DNA of 64,000 nt from Actinophytocola sp050699935 (GTDB lineage Bacteria; Actinomycetota; Actinomycetes; Mycobacteriales; Pseudonocardiaceae), in contig NZ_JBOHGB010000016.1 in NCBI RefSeq assembly GCF_050699935.1, positions 1 to 64,000 on the forward strand. Reading direction: 5' to 3'. The notes beneath the pieces were generated by a model. It did not search any database. It saw nothing but the letters and a program-made list of their open reading frames with translations, and was not told where the DNA came from. A program made the translations under genes and the position numbers. Shown one piece after another: positions 53,248-61,915 of this stretch. Each line of letters starts with the position of its first letter. Position 1 is the first letter of the stretch.

Positions 53248-53787
53248 ATGGCAGAGCTCAGAATTCGGACCACCCGGCACACCATCAGGGTTGCCGCGCC
53301 ACCACAGCAGATCTACCAGCTGATCGCGAACGCCGACCGCTGGCCGCACATATTCGACTCGGTGCTCGCGGTCGAGCACATCGGCTGGGGCGGCTCCGGC
53401 GAACGCGTGCGGTTCTGGGGCACGTTCGGCGACCGGCGGGGCAGCTGGGTGTCGGCGCGAGAGGTCAACCCGAAACGGATGCAGCTGCGGTTCCGGCAGG
53501 AGCGGGCCGCGCACCCGCTGGCGTCGCTCGGCGGCGTGTGGATCGTGCGCCCCAAGGGAGCCGGCGCCCTGGTGGCACTCGACCACTACTACACGGTCGT
53601 CGACGACGACCCGGTCCACGTGCGGCACGTCGACGACATGATCGAGCACAACGGCACCAGCCTGCTCGCCGCGTTGCGCCGGGCCGCGGAGCTCGACGAG
53701 CCCGACCAGGGGTTCGACGAGATGTGGTCTCCGGACGGTCTGTACGTCGGCATGCCCGATGGCGTTGGGGGCGTGATCTCGCGATGA
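53248..53787 (+). CDS. Aromatase/cyclase-like SRPBCC protein
   Basis: 179 residues. A START/Bet v 1-type (SRPBCC) fold of the polyketide cyclase group: TTRHTIRVAAPPQQIYQLIANADRWPHIFDSVLAVEHI, then WGTFGDRRGSWVSAREV and the C-terminal helix VDDMIEHNGTSLLAALRRAAEL, which resembles the TcmN/WhiE aromatase helix. These proteins cyclise aromatic polyketides. No ketosynthase or acyl carrier protein is nearby. It overlaps the next gene as ATGA and heads a three-gene operon with a ligase-like protein and a flavin reductase. Confidence 0.8.
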   Translation: MAELRIRTTRHTIRVAAPPQQIYQLIANADRWPHIFDSVLAVEHIGWGGSGERVRFWGTFGDRRGSWVSAREVNPKRMQLRFRQERAAHPLASLGGVWIVRPKGAGALVALDHYYTVVDDDPVHVRHVDDMIEHNGTSLLAALRRAAELDEPDQGFDEMWSPDGLYVGMPDGVGGVISR

Positions 53788-54605
53788 CCACCCCGTTACG
53801 CCGCCGCGCCCCGCACGCCGACCTGCCCGTCGGATCCGCCGATGTGCTGCCCCGGCTCGCGGCCACCGCCTGGCCGCACCGCGCCGCGCTGCGTGCGGGC
53901 GCCCGCACCGTCACCTTCGCCGAGCTCGACCGGAACGTCTCGCGGCTCGCGTTCGGCCTGCGCCAGCTCCTCGGCGGCGACGGCGTGCCGGTCGTCGTGT
54001 CGGCCGCGCCCGGGCTCGACTTCCCGGCCGCGTTCCACGCCGTGCTGCGCAGCGGGAACGTGGCCGCGCCGGTCAACCCGCGGATGCCGGCAGCGACCTT
54101 CGCCGGGCTGCTGGACGCCGTCCGGCCGTGCGCGGTCGTGCTCGACCGCGCCATGTACGAGCGGGTCCGCCCGGTGCTCACCGCGCACGCCGGCCTGGAG
54201 CGGACGCTGCTGCTCGACGCGCCCGCGGGGCGCCCGGCCGGCCTGCTCACCTGCGCCGAGCTCGCCACCGGCGGCGCTCTGCTCGTCGAGCCGCGGGACC
54301 GGGACGAGTACGAGCTCGCCGTGCTGTCCGGCGTGGAGCGGCTCACCCACCATCGGCTCAAGGCACGCGCCGTGGCCGGCGCGGTCGCCGAGGGGCTGGG
54401 CACGCGGTCGGTGGTGCTCCACGCGACGCCCGCCCACGACCTGACCCACCTGGGCGCCGGCCTCGCCGCGGGCGCCACCCAGGTCCTGTTCGGCAACCCC
54501 GACCCGGTCTCCGCCGTGCGCGAGGCGGAGCGGATCGGGGCGACCCACCTGCACCTGCCCGGAGGTGTGCGAGCGATGCCGACCCGTCCGGCGGTGGCGT
54601 CATGA
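53784..54605 (+). CDS. Truncated AMP-dependent ligase homologue lacking the ATP-binding motif
   Basis: 273 residues that follow the N-terminal subdomain of acyl-CoA ligases (PHRAALRAGARTVTFAELDRNVSRLAFGL, FHAVLRSGNVAAPVNPRMP). Where a ligase has YTSGTTGxPKG this protein has LAVLSGVERLTHHRLKA. It ends after about half the normal length (GATQVLFGNPDP...). It cannot adenylate by the usual mechanism. The gene is neat, with ATGA overlaps on both sides and normal codon use, so it may be a retained pseudoenzyme rather than debris. A complete ligase gene follows 600 bp downstream. Confidence 0.7.
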   Translation: MTTPLRRRAPHADLPVGSADVLPRLAATAWPHRAALRAGARTVTFAELDRNVSRLAFGLRQLLGGDGVPVVVSAAPGLDFPAAFHAVLRSGNVAAPVNPRMPAATFAGLLDAVRPCAVVLDRAMYERVRPVLTAHAGLERTLLLDAPAGRPAGLLTCAELATGGALLVEPRDRDEYELAVLSGVERLTHHRLKARAVAGAVAEGLGTRSVVLHATPAHDLTHLGAGLAAGATQVLFGNPDPVSAVREAERIGATHLHLPGGVRAMPTRPAVAS

Positions 54606-55105
54606 TCACCACCGCCACCGTCTACCCCTGCTCGGTCCGCCACGCGATGGCCCACTGGCCGACCGGGATGGCGGTCGTCACGACCGCCGACCGGGACGGC
54701 TGGTGGTGGGGCTTCACCGCCAGCTCGGTCAGCCAGGTCTCCGAGCGCCCGCCGCTGGTCTCCGTCTGCCTCGACCGGGACGCCCGCTGCCGCCCGGTGT
54801 TCACCTCCGCGGACGCCTACGCCGTGCACGTGTTGCGCGCCGGCCAGGAGGAGCTCGCCGAGCGGTTCGCCGATGACGCCGCGAACGACTTCGACGGCAT
54901 CGCGGTCGACTGCGGGTACGAGGACGTCCCGCTGCTGTCCGACGTCGCCATGCGGCTCGAGTGCCGGCCGGTCGACGCGATGCCGGCGGGGGACCACGTG
55001 CTGCTGCTCGGCGAGGTCGTCCGCGCCCGCACCGGCCCGCACGACCCGCTCGTGTACCTCGACCAGGGCTTCCGCCGGCTCGCCCGGCGCGACCGGGTCG
55101 CCTGA
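54602..55105 (+). CDS. Flavin reductase domain protein
   Basis: 167 residues. Flavin-reductase-like FMN-binding split barrel: HAMAHWPTGMAVVTTADRDG, FTASSVSQVSERPPLVSVCLDR, then the FGTD-equivalent ERFADDAANDFDGI and GDHVLLLGEVVRA. Such proteins supply reduced FMN/FAD to a two-component monooxygenase, or act as oxygenase components themselves. It completes the operon with the aromatase/cyclase and the ligase-like protein, suggesting modification of an aromatic substrate. Confidence 0.88.
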   Translation: MITTATVYPCSVRHAMAHWPTGMAVVTTADRDGWWWGFTASSVSQVSERPPLVSVCLDRDARCRPVFTSADAYAVHVLRAGQEELAERFADDAANDFDGIAVDCGYEDVPLLSDVAMRLECRPVDAMPAGDHVLLLGEVVRARTGPHDPLVYLDQGFRRLARRDRVA

Positions 55106-55199
55106 CGCTGCGTATCGATGGGGCGACGTTCGTTGATCGCCTGCCAACAACAGGGGTAGCGTCCCAACGTCGTATACGCCCTGTTCACGGAGCGTGCAA

Positions 55200-57005
55200 A
55201 TGAACTCCGCATCCCCGGCACTTTCCTTCCCCACTTTATGTGCGGCATTCCAGGAATTCGTCGCGAAGACACCAGACGCGGTCGTGCTCCGGACACCCGG
55301 CGACGCCGTGACCGTCACCTGGCGACAGTGGGACCAGCGGGTCCGCGCGATCGCCGCCGGGCTCGCCGCCCTCGGTGTCGGTCGGGGCGACACCGTCGGC
55401 CTCATGCTCACCAACCGGCCCGAGTTCCACCTGGCCGACACGGCCGCGCTGCACCTGGGCGCGGCGCCGTTCTCGGTCTACAACACGTCCTCGGCCGAGC
55501 AGATCACCTACCTGTTCGGCAACGCGGGCAACAAGGTTGTCTTCTGCGCCGCGCGGTTCCTGCCGCGGATCCGCGAGGCGTCCGCGTCGGTCGAGCACAT
55601 CGTGTGCGTCGACGGTCCCGCCGAGGGCGCGATGTCGCTGGCGGAGCTGGAGTCCCGCGGCTCGCCCGACTTCGACTTCGAGGCCAGCTGGCGCGCGGTC
55701 GGGCCGGGTGACCTCGCGACGATCATCTACACGTCGGGCACGACCGGCCCGCCGAAGGGCGTCGAGCTGACCCACGCCAACGTGATCGCGGAGACCGACG
55801 CGACGCGGGCGGTGTTCGACGTGACGCCGGGGGACCGGGGCATCTCGTACCTGCCGGCCGCGCACATCGCCGATCGGGTCACCGCGCAGTACTTCGCGAT
55901 CCTGTTCGGCATCCAGGTCACCTGCGTCGCGGACCTGACCAAGCTGGCCGAGGCGCTGCCGGACGCCCGCCCGCACGCGCTGTTCGCGGTGCCCAGGGTG
56001 TGGCAGAAGATCAAGGCCGCCATCGACGCCGGCATCGCGGCGGAGTCGGGTGCGAAGAGGCGGATCGCGGAGTGGGCGATCCAGGCCGGCATCCGGGCGG
56101 CGCGGGCGGAGCTGGCCGGCCGCAAGCTGCCGCCCGTGCTGGCGGCCGAGCACCGGCTGGCGGACAAGATCGTCCTGTCGAAGCTGCGTGCGAAGCTCGG
56201 GCTCGACGAGTGCCGGGCCCCGTCGTCGGGCGCGTCCGCGATCTCGCCGGACATCCTGGAGTTCTTCTGGGGCCTGGGCATCCGCATCTACGAGGTGTGG
56301 GGCATGTCCGAGACGGGCGGAGCGACCACGGCCAACACGCCCGGCCACACGAAGCTCGGCACGGTCGGGCGCGCGTTCCCCGGCATGGAGGTCAGGCTGG
56401 CCGAGGACGGCGAGCTGCTGACCCGCGGGCCGACCGTGATGCGCGGATACCGCAACGAGCCGGAGATGACCGCGCAGGCCGTCGACGCGGACGGCTGGCT
56501 GCGCACGGGCGACGTCGCGGAGATCGACGACGACGGGTACGTGACGATCGTCGACCGCAAGAAGGAGCTGATCATCAACGCGGCCGGCAAGAACATGTCG
56601 CCGTCCAACATCGAGAACGCGATCAAGTCGACCACGTCGCTGATCGGCCAGGTGGTCGCGATCGGCGACGACCGGCCGTACGTGGCCGCGCTCGTGGTCC
56701 TCGACCCGGACGCGGCGGCCGGTTTCGCGGCGCGGCACGGGATCTCGTCGGCCTCGCCCGCGGAGCTGGTCGCGCATCCCGAGGTCCGGGCGGCGGTGCT
56801 GGCCGGCGTGACGGCGGGCAACGAGAAGCTGGCCCGGGTGGAGCAGCTCAAGCGCATCCGGCTGCTGCCGACCGCATGGGAGCCCGGTGGCGACGAGCTG
56901 ACCCCGACGATGAAGCTCCGCCGCAAGCCGATCGTGGAGAAGTACGCCCACGAGATCGACGCCCTCTTCGAGGAGACCCCCACCGACGAGGTCCTCCAGC
57001 CCTAA
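55200..57005 (+). CDS. Long-chain fatty acid--CoA ligase (FadD15-like)
   Basis: 601 residues from the ATG at 55200 (GGAG eight bases upstream). AMP-binding motif IIYTSGTTGPPKGVELTHANV, then SYLPAAHIADR, the acyl-binding region SGASAISPDILEFFWGLGI, YEVWGMSETGG (A5), WLRTGDVAEIDDDGYVTIVDRKKELI and the C-terminal TPTMKLRRKPIVEKY with the catalytic Lys. It activates long-chain fatty acids for beta-oxidation or lipid synthesis. It is separate from the preceding operon by 94 bp and ends in the family B repeat array. Confidence 0.93.
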   Translation: MNSASPALSFPTLCAAFQEFVAKTPDAVVLRTPGDAVTVTWRQWDQRVRAIAAGLAALGVGRGDTVGLMLTNRPEFHLADTAALHLGAAPFSVYNTSSAEQITYLFGNAGNKVVFCAARFLPRIREASASVEHIVCVDGPAEGAMSLAELESRGSPDFDFEASWRAVGPGDLATIIYTSGTTGPPKGVELTHANVIAETDATRAVFDVTPGDRGISYLPAAHIADRVTAQYFAILFGIQVTCVADLTKLAEALPDARPHALFAVPRVWQKIKAAIDAGIAAESGAKRRIAEWAIQAGIRAARAELAGRKLPPVLAAEHRLADKIVLSKLRAKLGLDECRAPSSGASAISPDILEFFWGLGIRIYEVWGMSETGGATTANTPGHTKLGTVGRAFPGMEVRLAEDGELLTRGPTVMRGYRNEPEMTAQAVDADGWLRTGDVAEIDDDGYVTIVDRKKELIINAAGKNMSPSNIENAIKSTTSLIGQVVAIGDDRPYVAALVVLDPDAAAGFAARHGISSASPAELVAHPEVRAAVLAGVTAGNEKLARVEQLKRIRLLPTAWEPGGDELTPTMKLRRKPIVEKYAHEIDALFEETPTDEVLQP

Positions 57006-57220
57006 CCCCGCGAGTCCAACGCTCGTGACCCGCGTGTCCAACGTTCCGGACCCGCGTGTCCAACGCTCCGGACCCGCGTGTCCAACGTTCCGGACCCGCG
57101 TGTCCAACGTTGCCGGATCCGCGTGTCCAACGCTCCGGACCCGCGTGTCCAACGCTCCGAACGTCGAACTCACGGGTCCCCGGTGTTGGACTCGCGGGTT
57201 CCCGGTGTTGGACTCGCGGG
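57006..57220. repeat. 22-bp tandem array within a larger inverted repeat (family B)
   Basis: Between the convergent ligase and enoyl-CoA hydratase ends. About six units of CCGCGTGTCCAACG-Y-TCCGGA follow one another (57029-57158), some with one extra base. They are bracketed by CCGCGAGTCCAACGC at 57008 and two copies of GTGTTGGACTCGCGGGT at 57184-57221, which are complementary to it. The outer arms can fold into a long stem and probably terminate transcription from both sides. Confidence 0.8.
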
Positions 57221-58051
57221 TCAGGTGCGCCAGGGGAGGTGGTCGGGGAGGTCCGTCGAGGGCTTGCCGGACCACCGTGGGTCGCGGTGTTGCAGGAAGG
57301 ACACCACGCCTTCCATCGCGTCGGGGCTCGTCGCGCAGCCCGCGATCAGGCGGGAGTCCACCCGCTGCACCGGGAACGGCGAGTCCAGCGGGCTCATCCG
57401 GAACAGCAGCTGCCGCGTCACCGCCACCGACACCGGCGCCGTCCGCACGATCAGCTCGCGCGCCAGCTCGTACGCGCGGTCCAGCACCTCGTCGGGCTCG
57501 TGCACCGACGTCACCAGCCCGGCCGCGAGCGCCTCGGACGCGTCGAACACCCGGCCGCTCACCATCCAGTCCAGCGCCCGCCCGAGACCCACCAGCCGCG
57601 GCAGGAACCACGTCGACGCGCCCTCCGGGTACAGCCCGCGCCGGACGAACACGAACCCGAACCGCGAGTCCGTGGACGCCAGCCGGAAGTCCGCCGGCAG
57701 GATGATCGTCGAGCCGGCGCCCACGGCCGCGCCGCGCAGCGCCGCGATCACCGGCTTGCTCATCGCGAAGATCCGCATCGAGCACCGGCCGGCCGGCTCG
57801 TCCCAGGTGTCCGGGTCCGACGCCGCCGGGTCCAGCCCGCCACCGGAGAGGTCCGCGCCGACCGTGAAGTCCTTGCCCGCGCCGGTCAGCACGGCCACCC
57901 GCACGTCGTCGTCGCGGTCCGCCCGGTCGAACGCGTCCGCGAGCTCGTCGGCCATCCGCACGGTGTAGCCGTTGCGTGCCTCCGGTCGGTTCAGGGTGAC
58001 GGTCGCGATCCGGTCGGCGACCGCGTACTCGATGTGCTCATAGGCATCCAC
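57221..58051 (-). CDS. Enoyl-CoA hydratase/isomerase family protein
   Basis: 276 residues from a GTG at 58051. Crotonase motifs: RIATVTLNRPEARNGYTVRM, LTGAGKDFTVGADLSGGG (first oxyanion loop), IAALRGAAVGAGSTIILPADFRLA (second), RRGLYPEGASTWFLPRLVGLGRA (the position of the hydratase catalytic Glu is occupied, YPEGA) and RDPRWSGKP at the end. Likely a hydratase in fatty acid or aromatic acid oxidation. Convergent with the acyl-CoA ligase across the repeat array. It follows a TetR gene by 17 bp in the same direction. Confidence 0.87.
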   Translation of the reverse strand: MDAYEHIEYAVADRIATVTLNRPEARNGYTVRMADELADAFDRADRDDDVRVAVLTGAGKDFTVGADLSGGGLDPAASDPDTWDEPAGRCSMRIFAMSKPVIAALRGAAVGAGSTIILPADFRLASTDSRFGFVFVRRGLYPEGASTWFLPRLVGLGRALDWMVSGRVFDASEALAAGLVTSVHEPDEVLDRAYELARELIVRTAPVSVAVTRQLLFRMSPLDSPFPVQRVDSRLIAGCATSPDAMEGVVSFLQHRDPRWSGKPSTDLPDHLPWRT

Positions 58052-58068
58052 ACCGCAGACGCTATGCG

Positions 58069-58644
58069 TCACCGCAGGGCCGTCGCCAGCATGTCCCGGC
58101 ACGCCGCCTCGAGCTCGGCGTCGGACAGCCGGTCCGCGCCGACGCCGGCGACCTGGTGGAACAGCAGCCCGTCGACGTAGGCCACCAGCGCCTGCCCCCG
58201 CCGCCGCGGCTCGCCCGCCCCGGCCGCGGCGAGCATCGTCTCGGCCATCGCCCGGAAGCCGCGGCCGAACTCGGTCATCCTCGCGCGCAGCTCGGGCCGG
58301 CGCGTCGACTCCAGGCTCAGCTCGTAGCGCGCGAGCGTGCGCTCCCGCCCGGTGGTCAGCCAGCGCCGCATGACCACCGCCAGCAACGCGGTCAACTCGT
58401 CCAGGTCCGCGAGGCCGCCCACGTCCGGCAGCTCGCCGATGTCCGCGATGTCCAGCTCCGCCATCCGCGCCAGCGCCGCGAACAGCAGCGCCTCGCGGGT
58501 GCGGAAGTAGTAGGAGGTCGAGCCCTCCGGCAGGGCGGCGGCCCGGTCCACGGCGCGATGCGTAAGGCCACGCATGCCCGCGCGTGCGATCGTGACGATG
58601 GTCGCATCGGCGATGAGAGCGCGTCGGTCGCTTGCCACGTGCAC
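58069..58644 (-). CDS. TetR family regulator
   Basis: 191 residues from a GTG (58644; GTG at 58638 is equally possible). HTH: IADATIVTIARAGMRGLTHRAVDRAAALPEGSTSYYFRTREALLFAAL. The C-terminal domain is a typical TetR helical ligand domain. It shares a short divergent promoter with the FAD monooxygenase gene, where two palindromes lie. The enoyl-CoA hydratase gene downstream is probably co-transcribed. It should sense an aromatic or acyl compound. Confidence 0.9.
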   Translation of the reverse strand: MHVASDRRALIADATIVTIARAGMRGLTHRAVDRAAALPEGSTSYYFRTREALLFAALARMAELDIADIGELPDVGGLADLDELTALLAVVMRRWLTTGRERTLARYELSLESTRRPELRARMTEFGRGFRAMAETMLAAAGAGEPRRRGQALVAYVDGLLFHQVAGVGADRLSDAELEAACRDMLATALR

Positions 58645-58645
58645 A

Positions 58646-58677
58646 CTCTACGGATGTAGAGTTCACTACAATTGTAG
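58646..58677. promoter_or_regulatory. Two palindromic operators between tetR and FAD monooxygenase
   Basis: CTCTAC-GGAT-GTAGAG (58646-58661) and CTACAATTGTAG (58666-58677) share the pattern CTAC-N4-GTAG with centres about 18 bp apart. They fill the 43-bp divergent gap and overlap the start regions of both genes, so TetR binding should repress both. Confidence 0.75.
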
Positions 58678-58687
58678 AGGAGGCGGT

Positions 58688-59860
58688 ATGGCGGAGCGAA
58701 CGGCGGTGATCGTCGGCGGGGGAATCGGCGGGATGGCGGCCGCGGCCGGGTTGCACCGGCGCGGCTGGACGGTGCGAGTGCTCGAGCAGGCCGGCGCCTT
58801 CACGGAGGTCGGGGCGGGGATCTCGGTGTGGCCCAACGCCTTCCGGGCGCTGGCGGCAGTCGGGGTGACCGGCTCGCTCGGGGCCGGGCCCATCGGCGTG
58901 GCCGGGGGGCTGCGGGACTGGCGTGGGCGGTGGATCGTGCGGATGGACGACACCACCGACGCAACGCGGCACACCGGCGCCGCTGTCGTCGCGCACCGGG
59001 CCCAGCTGCTCGACGCGCTGCTCGACCAGGTGCCGCCGGAGTGCCGGATGGCCGGCGTACCGGTTCGCGCGGTACGGCACGCCGGCCACCGGGCGGTGGT
59101 CTCCCACGACGGCGGCGAGCTGGACGCGGACCTCGTCGTCGGGGCCGACGGCGTGCGCAGCGCCGTCCGGAGCTCGCTGTGGCCCGACGCCGCGCCGCCC
59201 GTGTACGCCGGGCAGACGGCGTGGCGGATCGTCATGCCCCGCCCGGAGTCGCAGGCGGCGCCGGGCGCGCGGGCCTGGGCGGAGACGTGGGGACCGGGTG
59301 GCGTGTTCGGCATGTTCCCGATGTCGCAGGACCGGATCTACTGCTACGCCACGGCCACCGTGCCACCCGGCGGGCACGGTCCGGACGGCGAGCTCGCGGA
59401 GCTGCGCCGGCGGTTCCGGGACTGGTGCGACCCGATCCCGGCGGTGCTCGCCGCCGCGCGCCCGGAGCACGTGCTGCGCAACGACATCTACTACCTGCCC
59501 CGGCTGCCGGCCTACGTCGACGGCCCGGTCGCGCTGGTCGGTGACGCCGCGCACGCGATGACGCCGAACCTCGGCCAGGGCGGCTGCCAGGCGCTGGAGG
59601 ACGCGGCGGCGCTCTCGGTGCTCGCCGGCACCGAGCCGGACCTCGCCGTGGCGCTGCGCCGCTACGACGAGCTGCGCCGGCCGCGGACCCAGCAGCTGTG
59701 GCGGCGCTCGCTGCTTGGCGGCACGGTGGCGCACCTGGTGCCGGCGCCGCTGCGGGTGGCGCGCAACGCGGTGCTGCGCGCGGTGCCGCGGTCGCTGTTC
59801 CTGCGGTCGCTCGCCCAGCCGTTCTCCTGGCGACCGCCGGCCGAGATCGTCACGAAGTAA
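58688..59860 (+). CDS. FAD-dependent aromatic-type monooxygenase
   Basis: 390 residues, GAGGAGGCGG before the ATG. Rossmann motif VIVGGGIGGMAAAAGLHRRGW, DG motif LVVGADGVRSAVRS, and GD motif VALVGDAAHAMTPNLGQGGCQALEDA. This is the UbiH/salicylate-hydroxylase group of single-component flavoprotein hydroxylases, which use NAD(P)H and oxygen. Substrate unknown; the adjacent TetR and enoyl-CoA hydratase suggest breakdown or modification of an aromatic compound. Confidence 0.92.
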   Translation: MAERTAVIVGGGIGGMAAAAGLHRRGWTVRVLEQAGAFTEVGAGISVWPNAFRALAAVGVTGSLGAGPIGVAGGLRDWRGRWIVRMDDTTDATRHTGAAVVAHRAQLLDALLDQVPPECRMAGVPVRAVRHAGHRAVVSHDGGELDADLVVGADGVRSAVRSSLWPDAAPPVYAGQTAWRIVMPRPESQAAPGARAWAETWGPGGVFGMFPMSQDRIYCYATATVPPGGHGPDGELAELRRRFRDWCDPIPAVLAAARPEHVLRNDIYYLPRLPAYVDGPVALVGDAAHAMTPNLGQGGCQALEDAAALSVLAGTEPDLAVALRRYDELRRPRTQQLWRRSLLGGTVAHLVPAPLRVARNAVLRAVPRSLFLRSLAQPFSWRPPAEIVTK

Positions 59861-59895
59861 CAGCGATCAGACCCGGAGTGTGGTCAGCTGGTCCG

Positions 59896-60582
59896 GTGTG
59901 GAGGGACCTGCTCGCCGGCATCGAGCGTGATCCGCAGACGATGGTCCTGGTCACGGCCGGTCTGGCCCTGGTCGTCGTGGCGATCTCGTGGCTGTGGCGG
60001 CCGGCCCGCAACGTGATCACGATCGTGCACGAGGCGGGCCACGCGCTCGTCGCGTTGCTGGTCGGGCGGCGGCTGGCGGGCATCCGGCTGCACTCCGACA
60101 CGTCCGGGCTCACGGTCACGAAGGGCAAGCCGTACGGGCCGGGCATGGTGTGCACGGGCCTCGCCGGCTACATCGCGCCCTCGCTGCTCGGCCTCGGGTT
60201 CGCCGCGCTGCTCGGGGTGGACCGGGTGACCGAGCTGCTGCTGGTCTGCGCGGTGCTGCTGATCGGTGTGCTGCTCGTGGTGCGCAACGCGTTCGGGATC
60301 CTGTCCGTGCTGGTCACCGGCGCGGTGCTGGTCGTCGTGTCGAGGTGGGCGCCGGTGGAGGTGCAGGCGCCGTTCGCGCACCTGATCATGTGGTTCCTCC
60401 TGCTCGGCGGCATCCGGTCGGTCGGCGACCTCCAGGGGCTGCGCCGCCGTGGCCGGGCCCGGGACTCCGACGCCGACCAACTCGCCCGGCTGACCGGCGC
60501 GCCCGGGCTGTTCTGGGTGGCTGCGTTCATGATGATCAACCTGGGCTGCCTGGTGCTCGCGGTCGGGTGGCTCGTGATGTGA
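59896..60582 (+). CDS. M50-family membrane metallopeptidase
   Basis: 228 residues from a GTG. Zinc motif HEAGHAL is at about 43-49, after the first transmembrane helix. Later helices (LVCAVLLIGVLLVVRNAFGIL; FGILSVLVTGAVLVVV; WVAAFMMINLGCLVLAVGWLV) match the M50B-like subfamily of small intramembrane peptidases. The usual second motif NxxPxxxLDG is replaced here by RNAFGILSV, so activity is uncertain. Stand-alone between the monooxygenase and proA genes. Confidence 0.82.
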   Translation: MWRDLLAGIERDPQTMVLVTAGLALVVVAISWLWRPARNVITIVHEAGHALVALLVGRRLAGIRLHSDTSGLTVTKGKPYGPGMVCTGLAGYIAPSLLGLGFAALLGVDRVTELLLVCAVLLIGVLLVVRNAFGILSVLVTGAVLVVVSRWAPVEVQAPFAHLIMWFLLLGGIRSVGDLQGLRRRGRARDSDADQLARLTGAPGLFWVAAFMMINLGCLVLAVGWLVM

Positions 60583-60597
60583 GGCAGACTGGTACCT

Positions 60598-61851
60598 ATG
60601 TCGGTGCTGGACGCTTCCACTTCCACGGTCGCCGAGGCGGTCACCGCGTGCGCGGCGGCCGCCCACTCGGCCGCGCCCGCGCTCGCGGGCGCGGCCGACG
60701 AGGTCATCGACGGTGCACTGGCTGCGATGGCGGCCAACCTGACCGCCGCCCGGCAGGCGATCCTCTCGGCCAACGACGTCGACATCGAGGCCGCCGAGAG
60801 GTCCGGGATGAGCCGCGGCCTGCTCGACCGCCTCCGGCTGACCGACGAGCGCCTGGCCTCGATGGCGTCCGCGCTGGAGCTGCTGGCGTCGGCGCCGCAC
60901 GCGACCCGGTCGGTCGAGCTGGGCGAGCTTCCCGGGGGCCTGCGCCTGGTCGAGCGGCGGCGCCCGGTGGGCGTGATCGGTGCCAACTACGAGGCCCGCC
61001 CGAACGTCACGGTCGACGTGGCGTCGCAACTGGTCAAGTCCCGCAACGCCGGCGTGCTGCGCACCGGGTCCGCGGCCCTGGGGTCGGCCACCGAGCTGGT
61101 CCGCTCGGTCGTGGCGCCCGCGCTGTCCGCGGTGGACCTGGACCCGGCGGCGATCCAGCTGGTGCCGCGCGCGGACCGGGCGGCCGCGTCCGCGCTCGTG
61201 CGGCTGCCGTCGCTGGTGCCGCTGGTGATCCTGCGGGGTAGCGGCGACTCGACCCGGTCGCTGGCGCTGGAGGCCGCCCAGCAGGGCGTGCGCACGCTGG
61301 CCCATGCGGACGGCGGCGGCGTGCTGTACCTGGACGCCGACGCGGACCTGTCGCTCGGCGTGGACGTCATCCGGCGCAGCGTCGACCGGCTCGGCGTGTG
61401 CAACCGGCTGAACCTGCTGCTGATCCACTCCGCGGTGTACGACGAGGCGCTCCCGCTGGTGCGCTCCGCACTGTCCGAACTGGACATCCGGCTGTCGCTG
61501 CCCCCGCACGACCACGCGGTGGGCTACGAGTGGGCCCTGGACCCCGACCGCGAGGCGACGGTGACCGTGCTGCCGGTGCCCTCACCCGCCGAGGCGGTGC
61601 GAGTGTCCAATGAGGAGACCTCCGGCCTGGCGGCTTGCATCGTGACCAGATCGGCGTCGACGGCCGAGGAGTTCATGGCGGTGTACGGGGGCACGGGCGT
61701 GTTCTGGAACGCCCCGACCCGCCTGCTGGACGGCTTCAAGATGCTGGGTGTCCCGGAGACGGGCATCAACCTCGACAAGGTCCCCGGCCCCCGCGGCCCG
61801 GTCACCTACCCCGACCTCTGCCTACGCCAATACGCCGTCCTCCCCACCTGA
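60598..61851 (+). CDS. proA: Glutamate-5-semialdehyde dehydrogenase (gamma-glutamyl phosphate reductase)
   Basis: 417 residues. ProA motifs: RRPVGVIGANYEARPNVTVDVASQLVKSRNA, HADGGGVLYLDADADLSLGVDVI, and the catalytic cysteine in DRLGVCNRLNLLL. The C-terminus has NEETSGLAACIVT and PGPRGPVTYPDLCLRQY. It reduces gamma-glutamyl phosphate to the semialdehyde in proline synthesis. The catalytic region differs from the common form (K-T-x-R-P-x-V-C-N), so this could be a second ProA-like dehydrogenase. No proB gene is adjacent. Ends in a short family B repeat. Confidence 0.88.
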   Translation: MSVLDASTSTVAEAVTACAAAAHSAAPALAGAADEVIDGALAAMAANLTAARQAILSANDVDIEAAERSGMSRGLLDRLRLTDERLASMASALELLASAPHATRSVELGELPGGLRLVERRRPVGVIGANYEARPNVTVDVASQLVKSRNAGVLRTGSAALGSATELVRSVVAPALSAVDLDPAAIQLVPRADRAAASALVRLPSLVPLVILRGSGDSTRSLALEAAQQGVRTLAHADGGGVLYLDADADLSLGVDVIRRSVDRLGVCNRLNLLLIHSAVYDEALPLVRSALSELDIRLSLPPHDHAVGYEWALDPDREATVTVLPVPSPAEAVRVSNEETSGLAACIVTRSASTAEEFMAVYGGTGVFWNAPTRLLDGFKMLGVPETGINLDKVPGPRGPVTYPDLCLRQYAVLPT

Positions 61852-61915
61852 CCCGCCCGCGGGTCACAAATGCCGGACTCGCGGGTTCGGAGTGTTGGAC
61901 TCGCGGGTCGAGGGG
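61852..61915. repeat. Short family B array after proA
   Basis: ACCCGCCCGCGGGT is followed by two copies of GGACTCGCGGGT about 22 bp apart (near 61874 and 61896). It lies between the convergent proA and lacI-type gene ends and probably acts as a shared terminator. Confidence 0.6.
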
